From Candidatus Gastranaerophilales bacterium (lineage in GTDB: Bacteria; Cyanobacteriota; Vampirovibrionia; Gastranaerophilales; Gastranaerophilaceae), in contig CALUQY010000013.1 in NCBI GenBank assembly GCA_944323035.1, positions 1 to 63,387 on the forward strand: a stretch of DNA of 63,387 nt, written 5' to 3'. Numbering within the stretch: position 1 is the stretch's first letter; every line of letters starts with the position of its first letter. The translations under genes were made by a program, and so were the position numbers. Under the pieces are notes generated by a model. It searched no databases and was not told the DNA's origin. It saw nothing but the letters and a program-made list of their open reading frames with translations. Of this stretch, positions 24,374 through 34,230 are shown in pieces.

Positions 24374-25036
24374 TTAAGTAAATAATTTTCTGCCTATTCG
24401 TAATTTTGTGGCACCGCATCTGGCTGCAATTTTATAATCCTGACTCATACCCATTGAAGTATCGGGCATTTGTAAACCGTATTGTTTTTCAAGATCTTCC
24501 TGAACTCTTTTTACCTCACTGAACAAATTGAACAAAAAGTTTTCCTCTGCGCCGAGCGGCGACATACTCATTAACCCATGAATGCTCAGGTTCGGGAGTT
24601 TTATAAGCTCTTTAAACTCACTTTCCAGCCCGTCTTTTGAAAATCCGAATTTCTGCTCTTCATTTGCGAAGTTAACCTCAAGAAAAATCTTTTGGACTTT
24701 GTCTGCTTTCAGAGCTTCCTGAGAAATTTTTTGAGCAAGGTGCAGACTGTCGACCGAATGAATAAAGTCAAAGTATTTTATCACTTTTGCCACCTTATTT
24801 GTTTGAAGATGCCCGATAAAGTGGAAAGTTGAATTTTTCCTGACTTCTTCCGGCAGCGCCTCGATTTTCGGTATTGCGTCGTTAACTCTTGCTTCCGCAA
24901 AATCTCTCAAGCCGGCTTCATACGCACAGATGATTGCCTTTTCGTCGAAATATTTTGTTACAGCAATGATATTTGGTTTACAAGGTGCTATCTCTTCTTG
25001 TATTTGTAAAAGGTTTTTCCTGACAATGTTTTCCAC
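24374..25036 (-). CDS. YggS-family pyridoxal-phosphate homeostasis protein
   Basis: A 220-residue single-domain protein with the fold of alanine racemase barrels that buffers PLP levels. It shows NIIAVTKYFDEKAI (PLP lysine), FHFIGHLQTNKV, SVDSLHLAQKI, LEVNFANEEQKFGF, SIHGLMSMSP and DTSMGMSQDYKIAARCGATKLRIG. It starts with GTG. Repeat copy E ends 41 nt upstream; TATAAT at the repeat boundary (read on the minus strand) may act as a -10. Confidence 0.94.
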   Translation of the reverse strand: MENIVRKNLLQIQEEIAPCKPNIIAVTKYFDEKAIICAYEAGLRDFAEARVNDAIPKIEALPEEVRKNSTFHFIGHLQTNKVAKVIKYFDFIHSVDSLHLAQKISQEALKADKVQKIFLEVNFANEEQKFGFSKDGLESEFKELIKLPNLSIHGLMSMSPLGAEENFLFNLFSEVKRVQEDLEKQYGLQMPDTSMGMSQDYKIAARCGATKLRIGRKLFT

Positions 25037-25077
25037 GATTTATATCTCTTACTCTTACAAGGCATGAACTACATTAT

Positions 25078-25271
25078 AAAGCAGTCCTCCGTCGCCTGCT
25101 TGCCCTGCTCCCGCAGGTCAACCCTCTTACCTCTCACAAAACAATTCACTGGATTGTTTTGCTCGGCAGAGTGCTGTCTAATACGTCACTCAAAAGTTTC
25201 GCTTGCGTGAGCGGGAGCTGCTACGCAACTCATTCATGCTTGCGTTCCTTGTCGCGAAACTTTCTCGGACA
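25078..25271 (+). repeat. modular palindromic repeat, copy E (194 bp)
   Basis: AAAGCAGTCCTCC start, one module with CAAAACAAT/ATTGTTTTG hairpin and CTCGGCAGAGTG, core stem AAAGTTTCGC/GCGAAACTTT (same version as copy B) and CTCGGACA end. The AAAGCAG end faces yggS. Confidence 0.9.
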
Positions 25272-25574
25272 TTTAAATTGTAACTTAACAAAATTAAGAG
25301 TACAACTTTTAATTTTTACGGCTGTTTTTGTCCTGTTTTGGGTACCCGGAAACCATGTCATGACATGGTTTGCGCCCGATTTAACATTTCTTAAAAAATT
25401 GTTAGATTTTTGTTAAATTTTTGTTCCCGGGCATGCCCGCGTCAGGCAAGAACTTACCTACTTTTTTATACTACTCCTTTTTAGTGTCAAATTTATCCTT
25501 TAAACGAATGAGATTTTTAAAGGCAATTTTTATTTGAAATAAAACTTTATATATAAGTAAAGGGTTAATGTACT
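25272..25574. other. intergenic region with a long perfect palindrome
   Basis: AT-rich, no gene seen. It contains a perfect 22-nt palindrome at 25350-25371 (half-site AAACCATGTCA) next to GGGTACCC, and runs such as TTGTTCCCGGGCATGCCCG near 25422. The gene at 25575 follows AAAGGGTTAATGTACT. Confidence 0.6.
25350..25371. promoter_or_regulatory. perfect 22-nt palindrome
   Basis: Two abutting inverted half-sites AAACCATGTCA. The 9-nt core AAACCATGT also occurs as single sites at 571, 593 and 3470. A protein-binding site is possible; there is no T-run for a terminator. Confidence 0.45.
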
Positions 25575-25949
25575 ATGTCACAAAATTGGGTAGCAAATAT
25601 AGATTTACTGGCGTCAGCCGGTGTAATTGATTACGACGGAGCCGCTTTTTTGAGAAATACTCCTCCAAGATACATTGGCAGTCCTGAATTCAGAACGACC
25701 CCGCAGCCGCTGCCGCCGACAGGTGTTTCAGCTAAAGCTCCGCTGGGAAGCGATACATTCAGCACTTCGGCAAGTAAACCGCTTGCAGATAATCCGGGCT
25801 GGAAAAAATTACTTTTTACCTTCCTTGCCGGAGGTCTGCTGATGTACGGCGGAGTCAGATTTAAAGGTGCAAAACCTGTAAAATGGCTTGGCGGAAAGTG
25901 TACTGACTGCTGGCACTGGCTTAAAAAACCGTTTACTAAAAAAACTTAA
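25575..25949 (+). CDS. hypothetical single-span membrane protein
   Basis: 124 residues of unknown family. A proline-rich middle (PQPLPPTGVSAKAPLG) precedes one hydrophobic segment (about residues 80-95, LLFTFLAGGLLMYGGV) and a basic C-terminus with Trp and Cys pairs (CTDCWHWLKKPF). The N-terminus lacks a signal peptide, so a tail-anchor-like arrangement is possible. Its stop overlaps the aroB stop (convergent). Confidence 0.6.
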   Translation: MSQNWVANIDLLASAGVIDYDGAAFLRNTPPRYIGSPEFRTTPQPLPPTGVSAKAPLGSDTFSTSASKPLADNPGWKKLLFTFLAGGLLMYGGVRFKGAKPVKWLGGKCTDCWHWLKKPFTKKT

Positions 25950-27034
25950 GGCTGCAGCAGTTCCTGCGGGGTAAATTCTCGTATCTGCACCTGTCCGTAA
26001 TCCTTTGGCAGGATAAATACAATGCGTTCAGATGTGGCTTTTTTGTCCAGTTTCATCAATTCAACAAGTTTTTTCATATTTGGCATCTTTACAGGGCGGA
26101 AGTTGAATTTTGATATCAAATCTCTCGCTGCAAATTTATAGTTAACATCAATCAAGCCGGTTTTATACGCAAGTTCAAACGCGAAAATCATTCCCTGAAC
26201 AATGGCTTCTCCGTGGGTGTATTTTTTATATCCGGTAGATTTTTCTATGGCATGCCCGAGAGTGTGCCCGAAATTTAAAATCCGGCGTAAATCGTTTTCT
26301 TTTTCGTCTTTTTCTACTACAGAAATTTTCAGTGCAACGCAGATTTCCACGATATGTTTTAGAACTTTTATGTCGCGCTGCATTAATTTATCAAAGTTTT
26401 CGTTGATATAATTAATCAAATTTTCATATTCGCGGCACCGGCAGGATTTTTCTATAAAAGCGTATTTAACCACCTCGCCGAGTCCGGTTTTGAATTGTTT
26501 TTCATCAAGTGTTCTCAAGAAGTTGACATCAATGATTACTGCTTTTGGCTGGTAAAACGCTCCGACAAGATTTTTCCCGAAATCGGTATCAATTGCGGTT
26601 TTCCCACCGACTGAACTGTCAACGCAGGCAAGAAGTGTTGTCGGAACCTGAACTAAATCAATTCCGCGCATATAAGTTGCCGCAACAAACCCTGCAAGAT
26701 CACCGACGACCCCGCCGCCGATTGCCAGAATACAATCTTTGCGCGTCAGACCGTTTTTCAGGGCAAAGTTCAAAATCCGCCGGTAATTTTTGAAATTCTT
26801 ATGTTTTTCACCGTCAGGCAAGATATATTTATAGACAATAAATTCCCCGCTATCCACAAGCGGAAAGATTTTTTTGCCGTAAAGCTTATTTACCTTATCC
26901 GAAATAACAACAAGAACTTTTTTACCGTGAATAACTTCCCGTATCTTAGATTTAAAACCGTCAAGAGAATAATCTTCTATATATATATTATAGATTTCTT
27001 CTTTTGGTTTTAAATTCAGTGAAAAGTTAGTCAT
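25946..27034 (-). CDS. aroB: 3-dehydroquinate synthase
   Basis: NAD-dependent cyclase, second step of the shikimate pathway. This 362-residue protein has LPDGEKHKNF, AIGGGVVGDLAGFVAATYMRG (NAD binding), VPTTLLACVDSSVGGKTAID, the zinc ligands in RRILNFGHTLGHAIE and HGEAI. It overlaps the end of aroK by 8 nt in the metG-aroK-aroB run. Confidence 0.95.
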   Translation of the reverse strand: MTNFSLNLKPKEEIYNIYIEDYSLDGFKSKIREVIHGKKVLVVISDKVNKLYGKKIFPLVDSGEFIVYKYILPDGEKHKNFKNYRRILNFALKNGLTRKDCILAIGGGVVGDLAGFVAATYMRGIDLVQVPTTLLACVDSSVGGKTAIDTDFGKNLVGAFYQPKAVIIDVNFLRTLDEKQFKTGLGEVVKYAFIEKSCRCREYENLINYINENFDKLMQRDIKVLKHIVEICVALKISVVEKDEKENDLRRILNFGHTLGHAIEKSTGYKKYTHGEAIVQGMIFAFELAYKTGLIDVNYKFAARDLISKFNFRPVKMPNMKKLVELMKLDKKATSERIVFILPKDYGQVQIREFTPQELLQP

Positions 27035-27536
27035 TTATAATACCCAGAATTTCGGTTACAACTTCATCGGCAGTCTTGCCGTCGGTAAGGACAACGCTGT
27101 CAGCCTGCATATAATTTGCTTCGCGTTTTGCAAGGATGTCTGCAACATCATCTTTTGAAAATCCTTTTTTCAAAAGCGGCCGGTCAGTAGAGTCTTTCAC
27201 CCGTTCATAAAGCGTTTCTGGTGAAGCTTTAAGATAAATAACGAAACTATTTTTCTTAACAAGTTCTCTGTTTTCAGCTCTTTCAAAAGCACCGCCGCCG
27301 AGGGCTACAACCATTTTATCTTTTGTATATACCATTTCTAAAATCTTAGATTCTGCGTCACGGAAGTACTCTTCGCCTTTTTCCTTAAACATATCCGGTA
27401 TAAATTGGTTATGGTGATATTCAAGTACGACATCCGTATCAACAGCGACGTAATCATCTAAACGGCGGCTGAGTCTTTCCGAGATAAGCGACTTTCCTGC
27501 GCCCATCATACCAATTAACGTGATATTTTTATTCAT
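27027..27536 (-). CDS. aroK: shikimate kinase
   Basis: Phosphorylates shikimate with ATP. A 169-residue P-loop kinase: ITLIGMMGAGKSLIS (Walker A), DVVLEYHH (substrate Asp), FRDAESKIL, ALGGGAF and the lid STDRPLL. The ATG at 27536 overlaps the metG stop, and begins the family homology; a longer frame exists but adds residues encoded within metG. Coupled to aroB by overlap. Confidence 0.94.
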   Translation of the reverse strand: MNKNITLIGMMGAGKSLISERLSRRLDDYVAVDTDVVLEYHHNQFIPDMFKEKGEEYFRDAESKILEMVYTKDKMVVALGGGAFERAENRELVKKNSFVIYLKASPETLYERVKDSTDRPLLKKGFSKDDVADILAKREANYMQADSVVLTDGKTADEVVTEILGIIND

Positions 27537-27537
27537 T

Positions 27538-29115
27538 TTACACCTCTGATTTCTTTGCCTGCTTATCGGCAAATTCGCTGTCTAAACGTAAGAATACCGG
27601 CTTAATTTCTTCTTTAGCGATTAATTTGCCTGCTTTCAGGATATTATAATCCAGATTTGCAATATCATCAAGACGTGTAGATAAATTATAGCCTAACTGG
27701 TTACTCATCGAACGCGCTATATTCGGACAGAACGGATATATTAAAGAAGAAACCATACACATAATTTCCAACACAGTTCTTAACACAGTACCGCATTCTG
27801 CCATTTTCCCTTCTTTTGCAAGCGTCCATGGGGCATTATCCGTTACGTATTTGTTAGCGGCATCAACAAGCGCCATAATTTCCTGTCCTGCTTCTGCAAT
27901 TTCAAAATTATCAAAACGGGTTTTGACAAAACCAATAGTATTAACCGCAAGCTTTTTCAAATCAGTGTTAACAGTAAATTCCGATTTAATTTCGCCGTCA
28001 AAATATTTAACCAGCATAGAAAGCGTTCTGTTTAAAAGATTTCCCATACTGTTAGCCAGATGGGCATTAACCTTTTCTTTGAAATCGTTATCGGAATAGT
28101 TCCCGTCGCGTCCGCAAGGGGCAGAGGTTGCCATATAATATCTGAACGCATCCGCGTTTTCAAGATTAAAGCTTTCCAGAACGCTTGTCGGAGAAATTAC
28201 GTTCCCGAGCGATTTTGACATTTTGGATTCATCTATCGTAATCCAGCCGTGTGCAAAGATGTGTTTTGGCAGCGGAAGCCCGAGCGCCATTAAAATTCCA
28301 ATCCAGTAAATGCTGTGGAATTTCAAAATATCTTTACCGATTACGTGTACATCAACCGGCCAGTATTTTTTGAACTCGTCAGACTGACGATCAACATCAT
28401 AGCCGATTGCCGTAATGTAGTTTGAAAGCGCGTCAATCCAGACATAAATAACCTGTTCCGGATCATCAAGCACATCAACCCCCCAGCTTACGTTGGATTT
28501 AGAGCGGGAAACAGAAATGTCCTGAATATCTTCAAGCTGTCTTAAAACTTCATTAGCTCTGAATGCCGGAACAATAAATGCCGGATTTTCTTTAATATGT
28601 TTAATAATAGCGTCTTTGTATTTTGACAGCCGGAAGAAATAATTAACTTCACTGACGACTTCCGGTTTTTTCAAATGGTCAGGACAGAGTCCGTCCTCGG
28701 TCAAATCTTTCGGATTAAGGAAGCATTCACATCCGGAACAGTACAAACCTTCATACTCATGCTTATAAATATCACCCTGTTCAACCAGTTTTTTGAATAT
28801 TTTTTGCACAACAGCTTCGTGGTAATCGTCCGTTGTTCTGATAAATTTAGTGTAATCTACATCCAGCGCTTTCCACGCATCTTTGAACGCCTGCGAATTG
28901 ATATCGCACAGCTCTTTCGGGGTAATTCCCTGCGCTGCGGCGGTTTTTTGAATTTTTACACCGTGCTCATCGGTTCCGGTCAAAAAGAAAACATCATCAC
29001 AGCGTAGTGAATAATGGCGGGCGATAATATCTGTCAAAATCTTTTCATACGCGTGTCCGATGTGCGGTTTGCCGTTAACATAGTCGATTGCTGTTGTCAA
29101 ATAATATTTTTCCAT
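27538..29115 (-). CDS. metG: methionyl-tRNA synthetase
   Basis: Class I synthetase, 525 residues from the ATG at 29115 (an upstream TTG is less likely). HIGH appears as KPHIGHAYE, KMSKS as ESKMSKSLGN; the zinc knuckle is reduced to CSGCECFL...CPDH. The C-terminal dimerisation domain found in longer MetG is absent. It is the first gene of the metG-aroK-aroB transcript. Confidence 0.96.
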   Translation of the reverse strand: MEKYYLTTAIDYVNGKPHIGHAYEKILTDIIARHYSLRCDDVFFLTGTDEHGVKIQKTAAAQGITPKELCDINSQAFKDAWKALDVDYTKFIRTTDDYHEAVVQKIFKKLVEQGDIYKHEYEGLYCSGCECFLNPKDLTEDGLCPDHLKKPEVVSEVNYFFRLSKYKDAIIKHIKENPAFIVPAFRANEVLRQLEDIQDISVSRSKSNVSWGVDVLDDPEQVIYVWIDALSNYITAIGYDVDRQSDEFKKYWPVDVHVIGKDILKFHSIYWIGILMALGLPLPKHIFAHGWITIDESKMSKSLGNVISPTSVLESFNLENADAFRYYMATSAPCGRDGNYSDNDFKEKVNAHLANSMGNLLNRTLSMLVKYFDGEIKSEFTVNTDLKKLAVNTIGFVKTRFDNFEIAEAGQEIMALVDAANKYVTDNAPWTLAKEGKMAECGTVLRTVLEIMCMVSSLIYPFCPNIARSMSNQLGYNLSTRLDDIANLDYNILKAGKLIAKEEIKPVFLRLDSEFADKQAKKSEV

Positions 29116-29408
29116 ATTCAAATTCCCTCTTATTATATATAATTATGGAAAAAGTATAACATAAAAAGGGTAAATGGGAGTAAATATTATATGATTTGAT
29201 ATTCATTAAAACCAATGAAAACTATTGCGGGACAGGACGTTCAGGATTCTTTATACAATTGTAAATAAAATTTTAATCTCCGCTTGAAATCTATACTTTA
29301 CGGAGTATTATTTATTCTTGACAAAACAGTTCACAGCCGGTTTTACTACTATGCAAAACAGAGCCGAACTGTTTGGCAGAAAAAGAGAGATAGGAAATTT
29401 TAGAAAAT
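29116..29408. other. intergenic region upstream of the Ehr-type operon
   Basis: No gene. Beyond the promoter it contains the inverted repeat AACAGTTC (29325-29332) / GAACTGTT around the -10 region, which could form a 5' hairpin or bind a regulator. Confidence 0.5.
29318..29347 (+). promoter_or_regulatory. putative promoter of the Ehr-type operon
   Basis: TTGACA at 29318-29323 and TTTACT at 29342-29347 (18-nt spacing). The inverted repeat AACAGTTC...GAACTGTT spans from the spacer to about 29380. Confidence 0.5.
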
Positions 29409-31364
29409 ATGAAACTTATTGTACTAGCCCTGATTATTTATTTGTTTGGCGCGGTTACACAATATTTTTTCAAAGAAAACCAAAAGTGTAACTACCTAAT
29501 CGCCTTAAACACAATTGCAACTATGTTAGCTGTTGGCGGAACGCTGGGCTGTTTTGTTAGCCAGAGCTACAATCAAGATTTAATGTTTGAGTTCGGAAAC
29601 ACTCTTGTCAATGTGGTTTTATCACTTGACGGTTTGTCCGCGTTTTTTGTTTTAATAATTGCGGTTGTTTCCTGGCTCGCTATGATTTATTCAAAAGGTT
29701 ATCTTGCAAAATATGTTGAAGCCGGTAAAAGTGTTAATTCGCACTACTTCTGTTTCAATATTTTTGTTATGGCTATGATTTTAGTCGTATTATCACAAAA
29801 CGTGTTTGCCTTTCTCATCGCGTGGGAAATTATGAGTTTCAGTTCATTTTTGCTAATGCTGTTCGATGCAGATCAGGCAAGTGTCAGAAAAACCGCAATG
29901 CGCTATCTTGTTACAATGCACATTGGGGTTTTATTTTTAATCGCAGGTTTTGTGTTATTAAATATTAAAACCGGAAGCATCTGGTTCTTTGATTTTAACG
30001 GACAGGTTACACCGTTAATCTACGGTTTAATGTTTATCGGTTTCGGCATAAAAGCCGGTCTGGTTCCGGTTCACACATGGCTGCCAAAGGCGCACCCCGT
30101 TGCACCGAGCCATATTTCAGCATTAATGTCAGGCGTTATGATTAAGACCGGTATTTACGGGATTTTAAGAATGACGCAGCTTTTAAACCAGCCGTCTGCA
30201 GGACTTGGATATACAATCCTTGCGGTCGGACTTGCTACAGCACTTCTTGGAATACTTTATGCCACAGGACAGAGAGATTTCAAAAAAATGCTTGCGTATT
30301 CCTCCGTTGAGAATATGGGAATTATTACTCTTGCAATAGGTTTGGGCATTTTAGGTATTGCATACCACAATGTCGGGCTGAAAACGTTAGGGTTCTTAGG
30401 CTGCTTTATGCACATAATAAACCACGCGGTATTTAAGCCGTTAATGTTCTTTGCAGCGGGCGCTGTTTACAATAAAACCCACACAAAAGATATGGAAAAA
30501 CTCGGCGGGCTGGCAAAAGTTATGCCAAAAACCGCGTTTTGCTTCCTTATCGGTTCAATGGCGCTTTGTGCCCTGCCGCCATTCAACGGCTTTATAAGTG
30601 AATTTTTAATCTACTACGGATTTTTAAATTCCTTCAACACGCCGAATTACTTACTAATACCGGTAATGATTCTTGCAATGGCCGGTCTGGCGTTTGTCGG
30701 CGCAACAGCAATGGTTGCATTCACAAGTGCATACAGCACGATTTTCCTCGGGAACCCGAGAACTGAAAAAGCAGAACACGTTAAAAATGATGTTCCGCTT
30801 TCTATGACGGCACCGATGATTTTACTGGTTGTAATTTTGACTTTAATAGGTCTGTTCCCGCAGTATTCAATACTTATCATCGGTGGGGCAACGACGGAAC
30901 TCGTTCCGTTCATCTACCCTGTTGAAATCTTAACTGTGATATCGTTCTTCAACATAACTTTATTGTTGACTATCGGAATTTTATTACTGGTAAGACAGGC
31001 ATTTCTTGCAGGGAAAACCGTTACGGTTAGAAATACGTGGGGCTGCGGTTATGATAAGGGAACTGCTAAAGTTCAATATACCTCAACATCCTTCACAAGA
31101 CCTTTCTTAGGATTTTTAAACCCGTTCTATGTAAGGGTTATGGAGTTTAAACACATCAAGGAATTATTCCCTGAAAAAACATCATTCAAATCTAAAATAT
31201 ACGATATCTTTGAATACTATATCATTAACCCGCTGGTAAAATTTGACGAAAATTTACTTTCAAAATTCTACTGGATTCAGAGCGGTAACACTCAAAGATA
31301 CTTATGGTACAGCATTCTGGCATTAATCATCGCAATTTGCCTGGTATTAGGAGGAAAAATATAA
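29409..31364 (+). CDS. HyfB/NuoL-like proton-pumping membrane subunit
   Basis: A 651-residue antiporter-like protein with about 15 hydrophobic helices. Key signs are the core AWEIMSFSSFLLMLF, GFGIKAGLVPVHTWLPKAHPVAPSHISALMSGVMIKTG (conserved Lys and His of the channel) and MLAYSSVENMGII. The C-terminal part has RNTWGCGYD and a lateral helix, as in HyfB. It should move protons or sodium when driven by the redox arm encoded downstream. First gene of a six-gene operon; its stop overlaps the next start (TAATG). Confidence 0.92.
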   Translation: MKLIVLALIIYLFGAVTQYFFKENQKCNYLIALNTIATMLAVGGTLGCFVSQSYNQDLMFEFGNTLVNVVLSLDGLSAFFVLIIAVVSWLAMIYSKGYLAKYVEAGKSVNSHYFCFNIFVMAMILVVLSQNVFAFLIAWEIMSFSSFLLMLFDADQASVRKTAMRYLVTMHIGVLFLIAGFVLLNIKTGSIWFFDFNGQVTPLIYGLMFIGFGIKAGLVPVHTWLPKAHPVAPSHISALMSGVMIKTGIYGILRMTQLLNQPSAGLGYTILAVGLATALLGILYATGQRDFKKMLAYSSVENMGIITLAIGLGILGIAYHNVGLKTLGFLGCFMHIINHAVFKPLMFFAAGAVYNKTHTKDMEKLGGLAKVMPKTAFCFLIGSMALCALPPFNGFISEFLIYYGFLNSFNTPNYLLIPVMILAMAGLAFVGATAMVAFTSAYSTIFLGNPRTEKAEHVKNDVPLSMTAPMILLVVILTLIGLFPQYSILIIGGATTELVPFIYPVEILTVISFFNITLLLTIGILLLVRQAFLAGKTVTVRNTWGCGYDKGTAKVQYTSTSFTRPFLGFLNPFYVRVMEFKHIKELFPEKTSFKSKIYDIFEYYIINPLVKFDENLLSKFYWIQSGNTQRYLWYSILALIIAICLVLGGKI

Positions 31365-32269
31365 TGACACTTTTAACAATGATTATTTTTCCAATATTAA
31401 AAATGATATTACTATTATCACTCCCATTTTTATTCATTGGTGTAATAAATAAAGTAAAGGCAAAATTCGCGGGGAAACAGGGCGCAAGCATTTTCCAGCC
31501 GTATTTTGACTTCAACAGACTTATGAACAAAGGTGAGGTAATCAGTGAAACTTCAACCGCAATTTTCCGCGTGGCTCCGGTCATTAACCTTGCCTGCTTA
31601 ATCGTTGCGGCAATGCTGGTTACGGTAATCCATTTTGAAGGTGATTTTATTCTGTTCTCTTATCTTTTGGCTCTGGGAAAATTCGTTTCCGTAACCGCGG
31701 CAATGGATACTGGTTCAAGCTTTGAAGGTATGGGGGCTTCAAGAGAAGTAAGCTACACTTCTTTAATAGAACCGGCTTTCTTCATCATAATTTCATCAAT
31801 CTGCGCAATGAACGGGGTTTACTCGTTTGCATCACTTGCGCATTTGTTCTGGTCTAATAATGACATAATGATTTTAATTGCTCTTGCGACAGTATTTGCA
31901 TTATTCCTGATAATCTTAATCGAAGGTTCAAGAGTTCCGATTGACGATCCTAAAACCCACCTTGAATTAACAATGATTCACGAAGTTATGGTTCTTGATA
32001 ATTCCGGTGTGGATTTGGCCTTCATTCAGTACGGCGCGGCTTTAAAAATGATGTTGTTCACAACAATCATCACGATGACAATTGCACCGCTAAGCTTTGT
32101 CGGCTCTGTGCTTGTGGCACTGGCAATCGCAGTTCTTATCGGTATAATCGAATCTTTATGCGCAAGAATAAGATTAACACACATAATAGAATATACTTTT
32201 ACATTAATTGTAGCAGCGTTAATTGTAATGGCACTTGTTCTATTAATTATGCACGGAGGACATTTGTAA
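31364..32269 (+). CDS. HyfC/NuoH-like membrane anchor subunit
   Basis: A 301-residue protein that connects the membrane arm to the redox arm. It has NuoH family features: KGASIFQPYFDFNRLMNKGE-like segment, SFEGMGASREVSYTSLIEP, LIEGSRVPIDDPKTHLELTMIHE (charged loop facing the redox module). The start at 31364 shares the A of the preceding stop; a longer frame overlaps hyfB. Preceded by AGGAGG. Confidence 0.92.
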   Translation: MTLLTMIIFPILKMILLLSLPFLFIGVINKVKAKFAGKQGASIFQPYFDFNRLMNKGEVISETSTAIFRVAPVINLACLIVAAMLVTVIHFEGDFILFSYLLALGKFVSVTAAMDTGSSFEGMGASREVSYTSLIEPAFFIIISSICAMNGVYSFASLAHLFWSNNDIMILIALATVFALFLIILIEGSRVPIDDPKTHLELTMIHEVMVLDNSGVDLAFIQYGAALKMMLFTTIITMTIAPLSFVGSVLVALAIAVLIGIIESLCARIRLTHIIEYTFTLIVAALIVMALVLLIMHGGHL

Positions 32270-32270
32270 T

Positions 32271-32981
32271 ATGATTAACTTCTTAATTGTAATATTCGGG
32301 ATTTCAATGTTATATATGGCAACCTCAAGCCGTATTGCAGCGCAGACAAATATGTTGAGATTACAGGGGATTGTTCTTTGTATAATCACAATATTTGCCC
32401 ACATTAACGAACTCGATACAACGAGTATCTGGTCTGCCCTGACGTCACTGTTTACCCACGTTGACGCACTTGTCGGTGCAGCGTTCCTGATTGTTGAAAC
32501 CTTTGTTGTCAAAGCACTCATCATTCCGAACGTTCTGGATAAAGTTGCTGAAAAAAATAACATCAAAAGGGATAACAACCCTCAGTTCCCGAACTTTTAT
32601 ACACTGGTAATTTCAACAATAATTCTGTTCGCAGGATTTATGATTGCAAGCAGTCAGGTTGATATTTTGCAAAACATTTCAAGCCTTTATTTCGGTGTAT
32701 CTGTTTCAACGATTATCACAGCGTTCGTATTCATTGCAATCAAAAAGAAATTACTTACCCACGTAATCGGGTTTGCAATGCTTGAAAACGGTATCTTCCT
32801 TCTTTCTCTTTCTGTAGCGAAAGAAATGCCGTTAATCGTAAACCTCGGGGTCTTGCTGGACGTGTTTGTCGCAGTATTTATCCTAGGGCTGTTGATTGGT
32901 GAAATCGGTAGTATTTATGGCAACCCTGATGTTACACAACTTTGTAATTTAAAAGATAGCGAGATGGCGAAAGATGAATAA
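32271..32981 (+). CDS. HyfE-like (NuoK-type) membrane subunit
   Basis: A 236-residue hydrophobic protein with a NuoK-like part: GFAMLENGIFLLSLSV carries the conserved membrane Glu, followed by MPLIVNLGVLLDVFVAVFILG. It starts 1 nt after the hyfC-like stop and overlaps the next gene by 8 nt. Confidence 0.85.
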   Translation: MINFLIVIFGISMLYMATSSRIAAQTNMLRLQGIVLCIITIFAHINELDTTSIWSALTSLFTHVDALVGAAFLIVETFVVKALIIPNVLDKVAEKNNIKRDNNPQFPNFYTLVISTIILFAGFMIASSQVDILQNISSLYFGVSVSTIITAFVFIAIKKKLLTHVIGFAMLENGIFLLSLSVAKEMPLIVNLGVLLDVFVAVFILGLLIGEIGSIYGNPDVTQLCNLKDSEMAKDE

Positions 32982-34230
32982 TTATTTTGTTTTAGATAGT
33001 TTAAATTTATTATTTTTGATTGCACTGGTCGTTGTAACCGTTTGTGTAATGTTTTATCAAGGGTTCAACTACTGCAAAAACGCTAAGGAAAATTTAAAAT
33101 ATTATTCAATATTTTTCTTATTTTTCCTTTCAATGGTAGGTGCAATACTATGTAATCACTTAGGTTTAACCTGGGTATTTATAGAAGCAACGACATTGAC
33201 AAGCGCATATTTGATTATGCTTCATAAATCAAAAAATTCCCTTGAAGCGACGTGGAAATATGTATTCCTTTGTTCAATCGGGATTTCTCTGGCGTTTGTC
33301 GGTATAATCCTGCTGTTGATAGGCTCCGGAAGTGTAAACTCATTATTCTACGATGATTTATACGCACACGCTTCAGCAATAAATCCGTTCTGGTTAAAAT
33401 TATCATTCATATTTATTTTAATCGGATTTGGTACAAAAGCTGGGTTTGCACCGGTTCACAGCTGGCTGCCTGATGCGCACGCGGAAGCACCTTCTCCGGT
33501 ATCTGCAATGCTTTCAGCAACACTTTTAAACTCCGCGGTTCTTGTTATCTTGAGATTAGTAAAACTTATGAGCCTCGCGGGTTTAGGTCATACTGTTCAG
33601 GTTTTGATGCTTGCAATGGGGCTGCTTTCAATATTTATTACAGCAGTTTACGTTTACAGAATTAAAAACTACAAAAGAATGCTTGCGTATTCCTCTGTTG
33701 AAAATATGGGGATTATTTCAGTCGGTATCGCACTTGGCAGCTTAGGTACAATCGGGGCACTAATTCACGTTCTTTGCCACTCGTTGATTAAAAGCTCCCT
33801 GTTCCTGACTTCCGGAAACATTCTTCACCTATACAACACTAAAGAAGTTGAAGAAGTTAAAGATATTGTAAGTAAAAACAAATGCACATCGTGGTTATGG
33901 CTTCTGGGGGCAATGTTAATCCTTGCGATTCCGCCATCCCCGCTGTTCTTATCGGAATTTTTGATTATCAAACAATTCCTGCTTAACGGACAGATTGTAT
34001 TGTGCATGATAATGCTTCTTTTGTTAACTTTCATTATCTACGGTATTATGAATACCGTTTTGAAAATGAATTATTCAACACATAATAACAACGGAACCGA
34101 ACCGGTAAAACTGCCGATTCGTAACTACATACCTCAAATTTTCCTTATAGTAACAGCAATTGTACTTGGTATTTATATGCCAAACGGATTATTTGAATTA
34201 ATTAAAAATGCAGGTGAAATGATATGGTAA
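32974..34230 (+). CDS. HyfF/NuoN-like membrane subunit
   Basis: A second antiporter-type subunit, 418 residues, with IGFGTKAGFAPVHSWLPDAHAEAPSPVSAMLSATLLN and MLAYSSVENMGIISV, the same motifs as the first subunit (two pumping subunits in all). At 418 residues it is shorter than HyfF (about 520). It overlaps the large subunit gene by 7 nt. Confidence 0.9.
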   Translation: MNNYFVLDSLNLLFLIALVVVTVCVMFYQGFNYCKNAKENLKYYSIFFLFFLSMVGAILCNHLGLTWVFIEATTLTSAYLIMLHKSKNSLEATWKYVFLCSIGISLAFVGIILLLIGSGSVNSLFYDDLYAHASAINPFWLKLSFIFILIGFGTKAGFAPVHSWLPDAHAEAPSPVSAMLSATLLNSAVLVILRLVKLMSLAGLGHTVQVLMLAMGLLSIFITAVYVYRIKNYKRMLAYSSVENMGIISVGIALGSLGTIGALIHVLCHSLIKSSLFLTSGNILHLYNTKEVEEVKDIVSKNKCTSWLWLLGAMLILAIPPSPLFLSEFLIIKQFLLNGQIVLCMIMLLLLTFIIYGIMNTVLKMNYSTHNNNGTEPVKLPIRNYIPQIFLIVTAIVLGIYMPNGLFELIKNAGEMIW

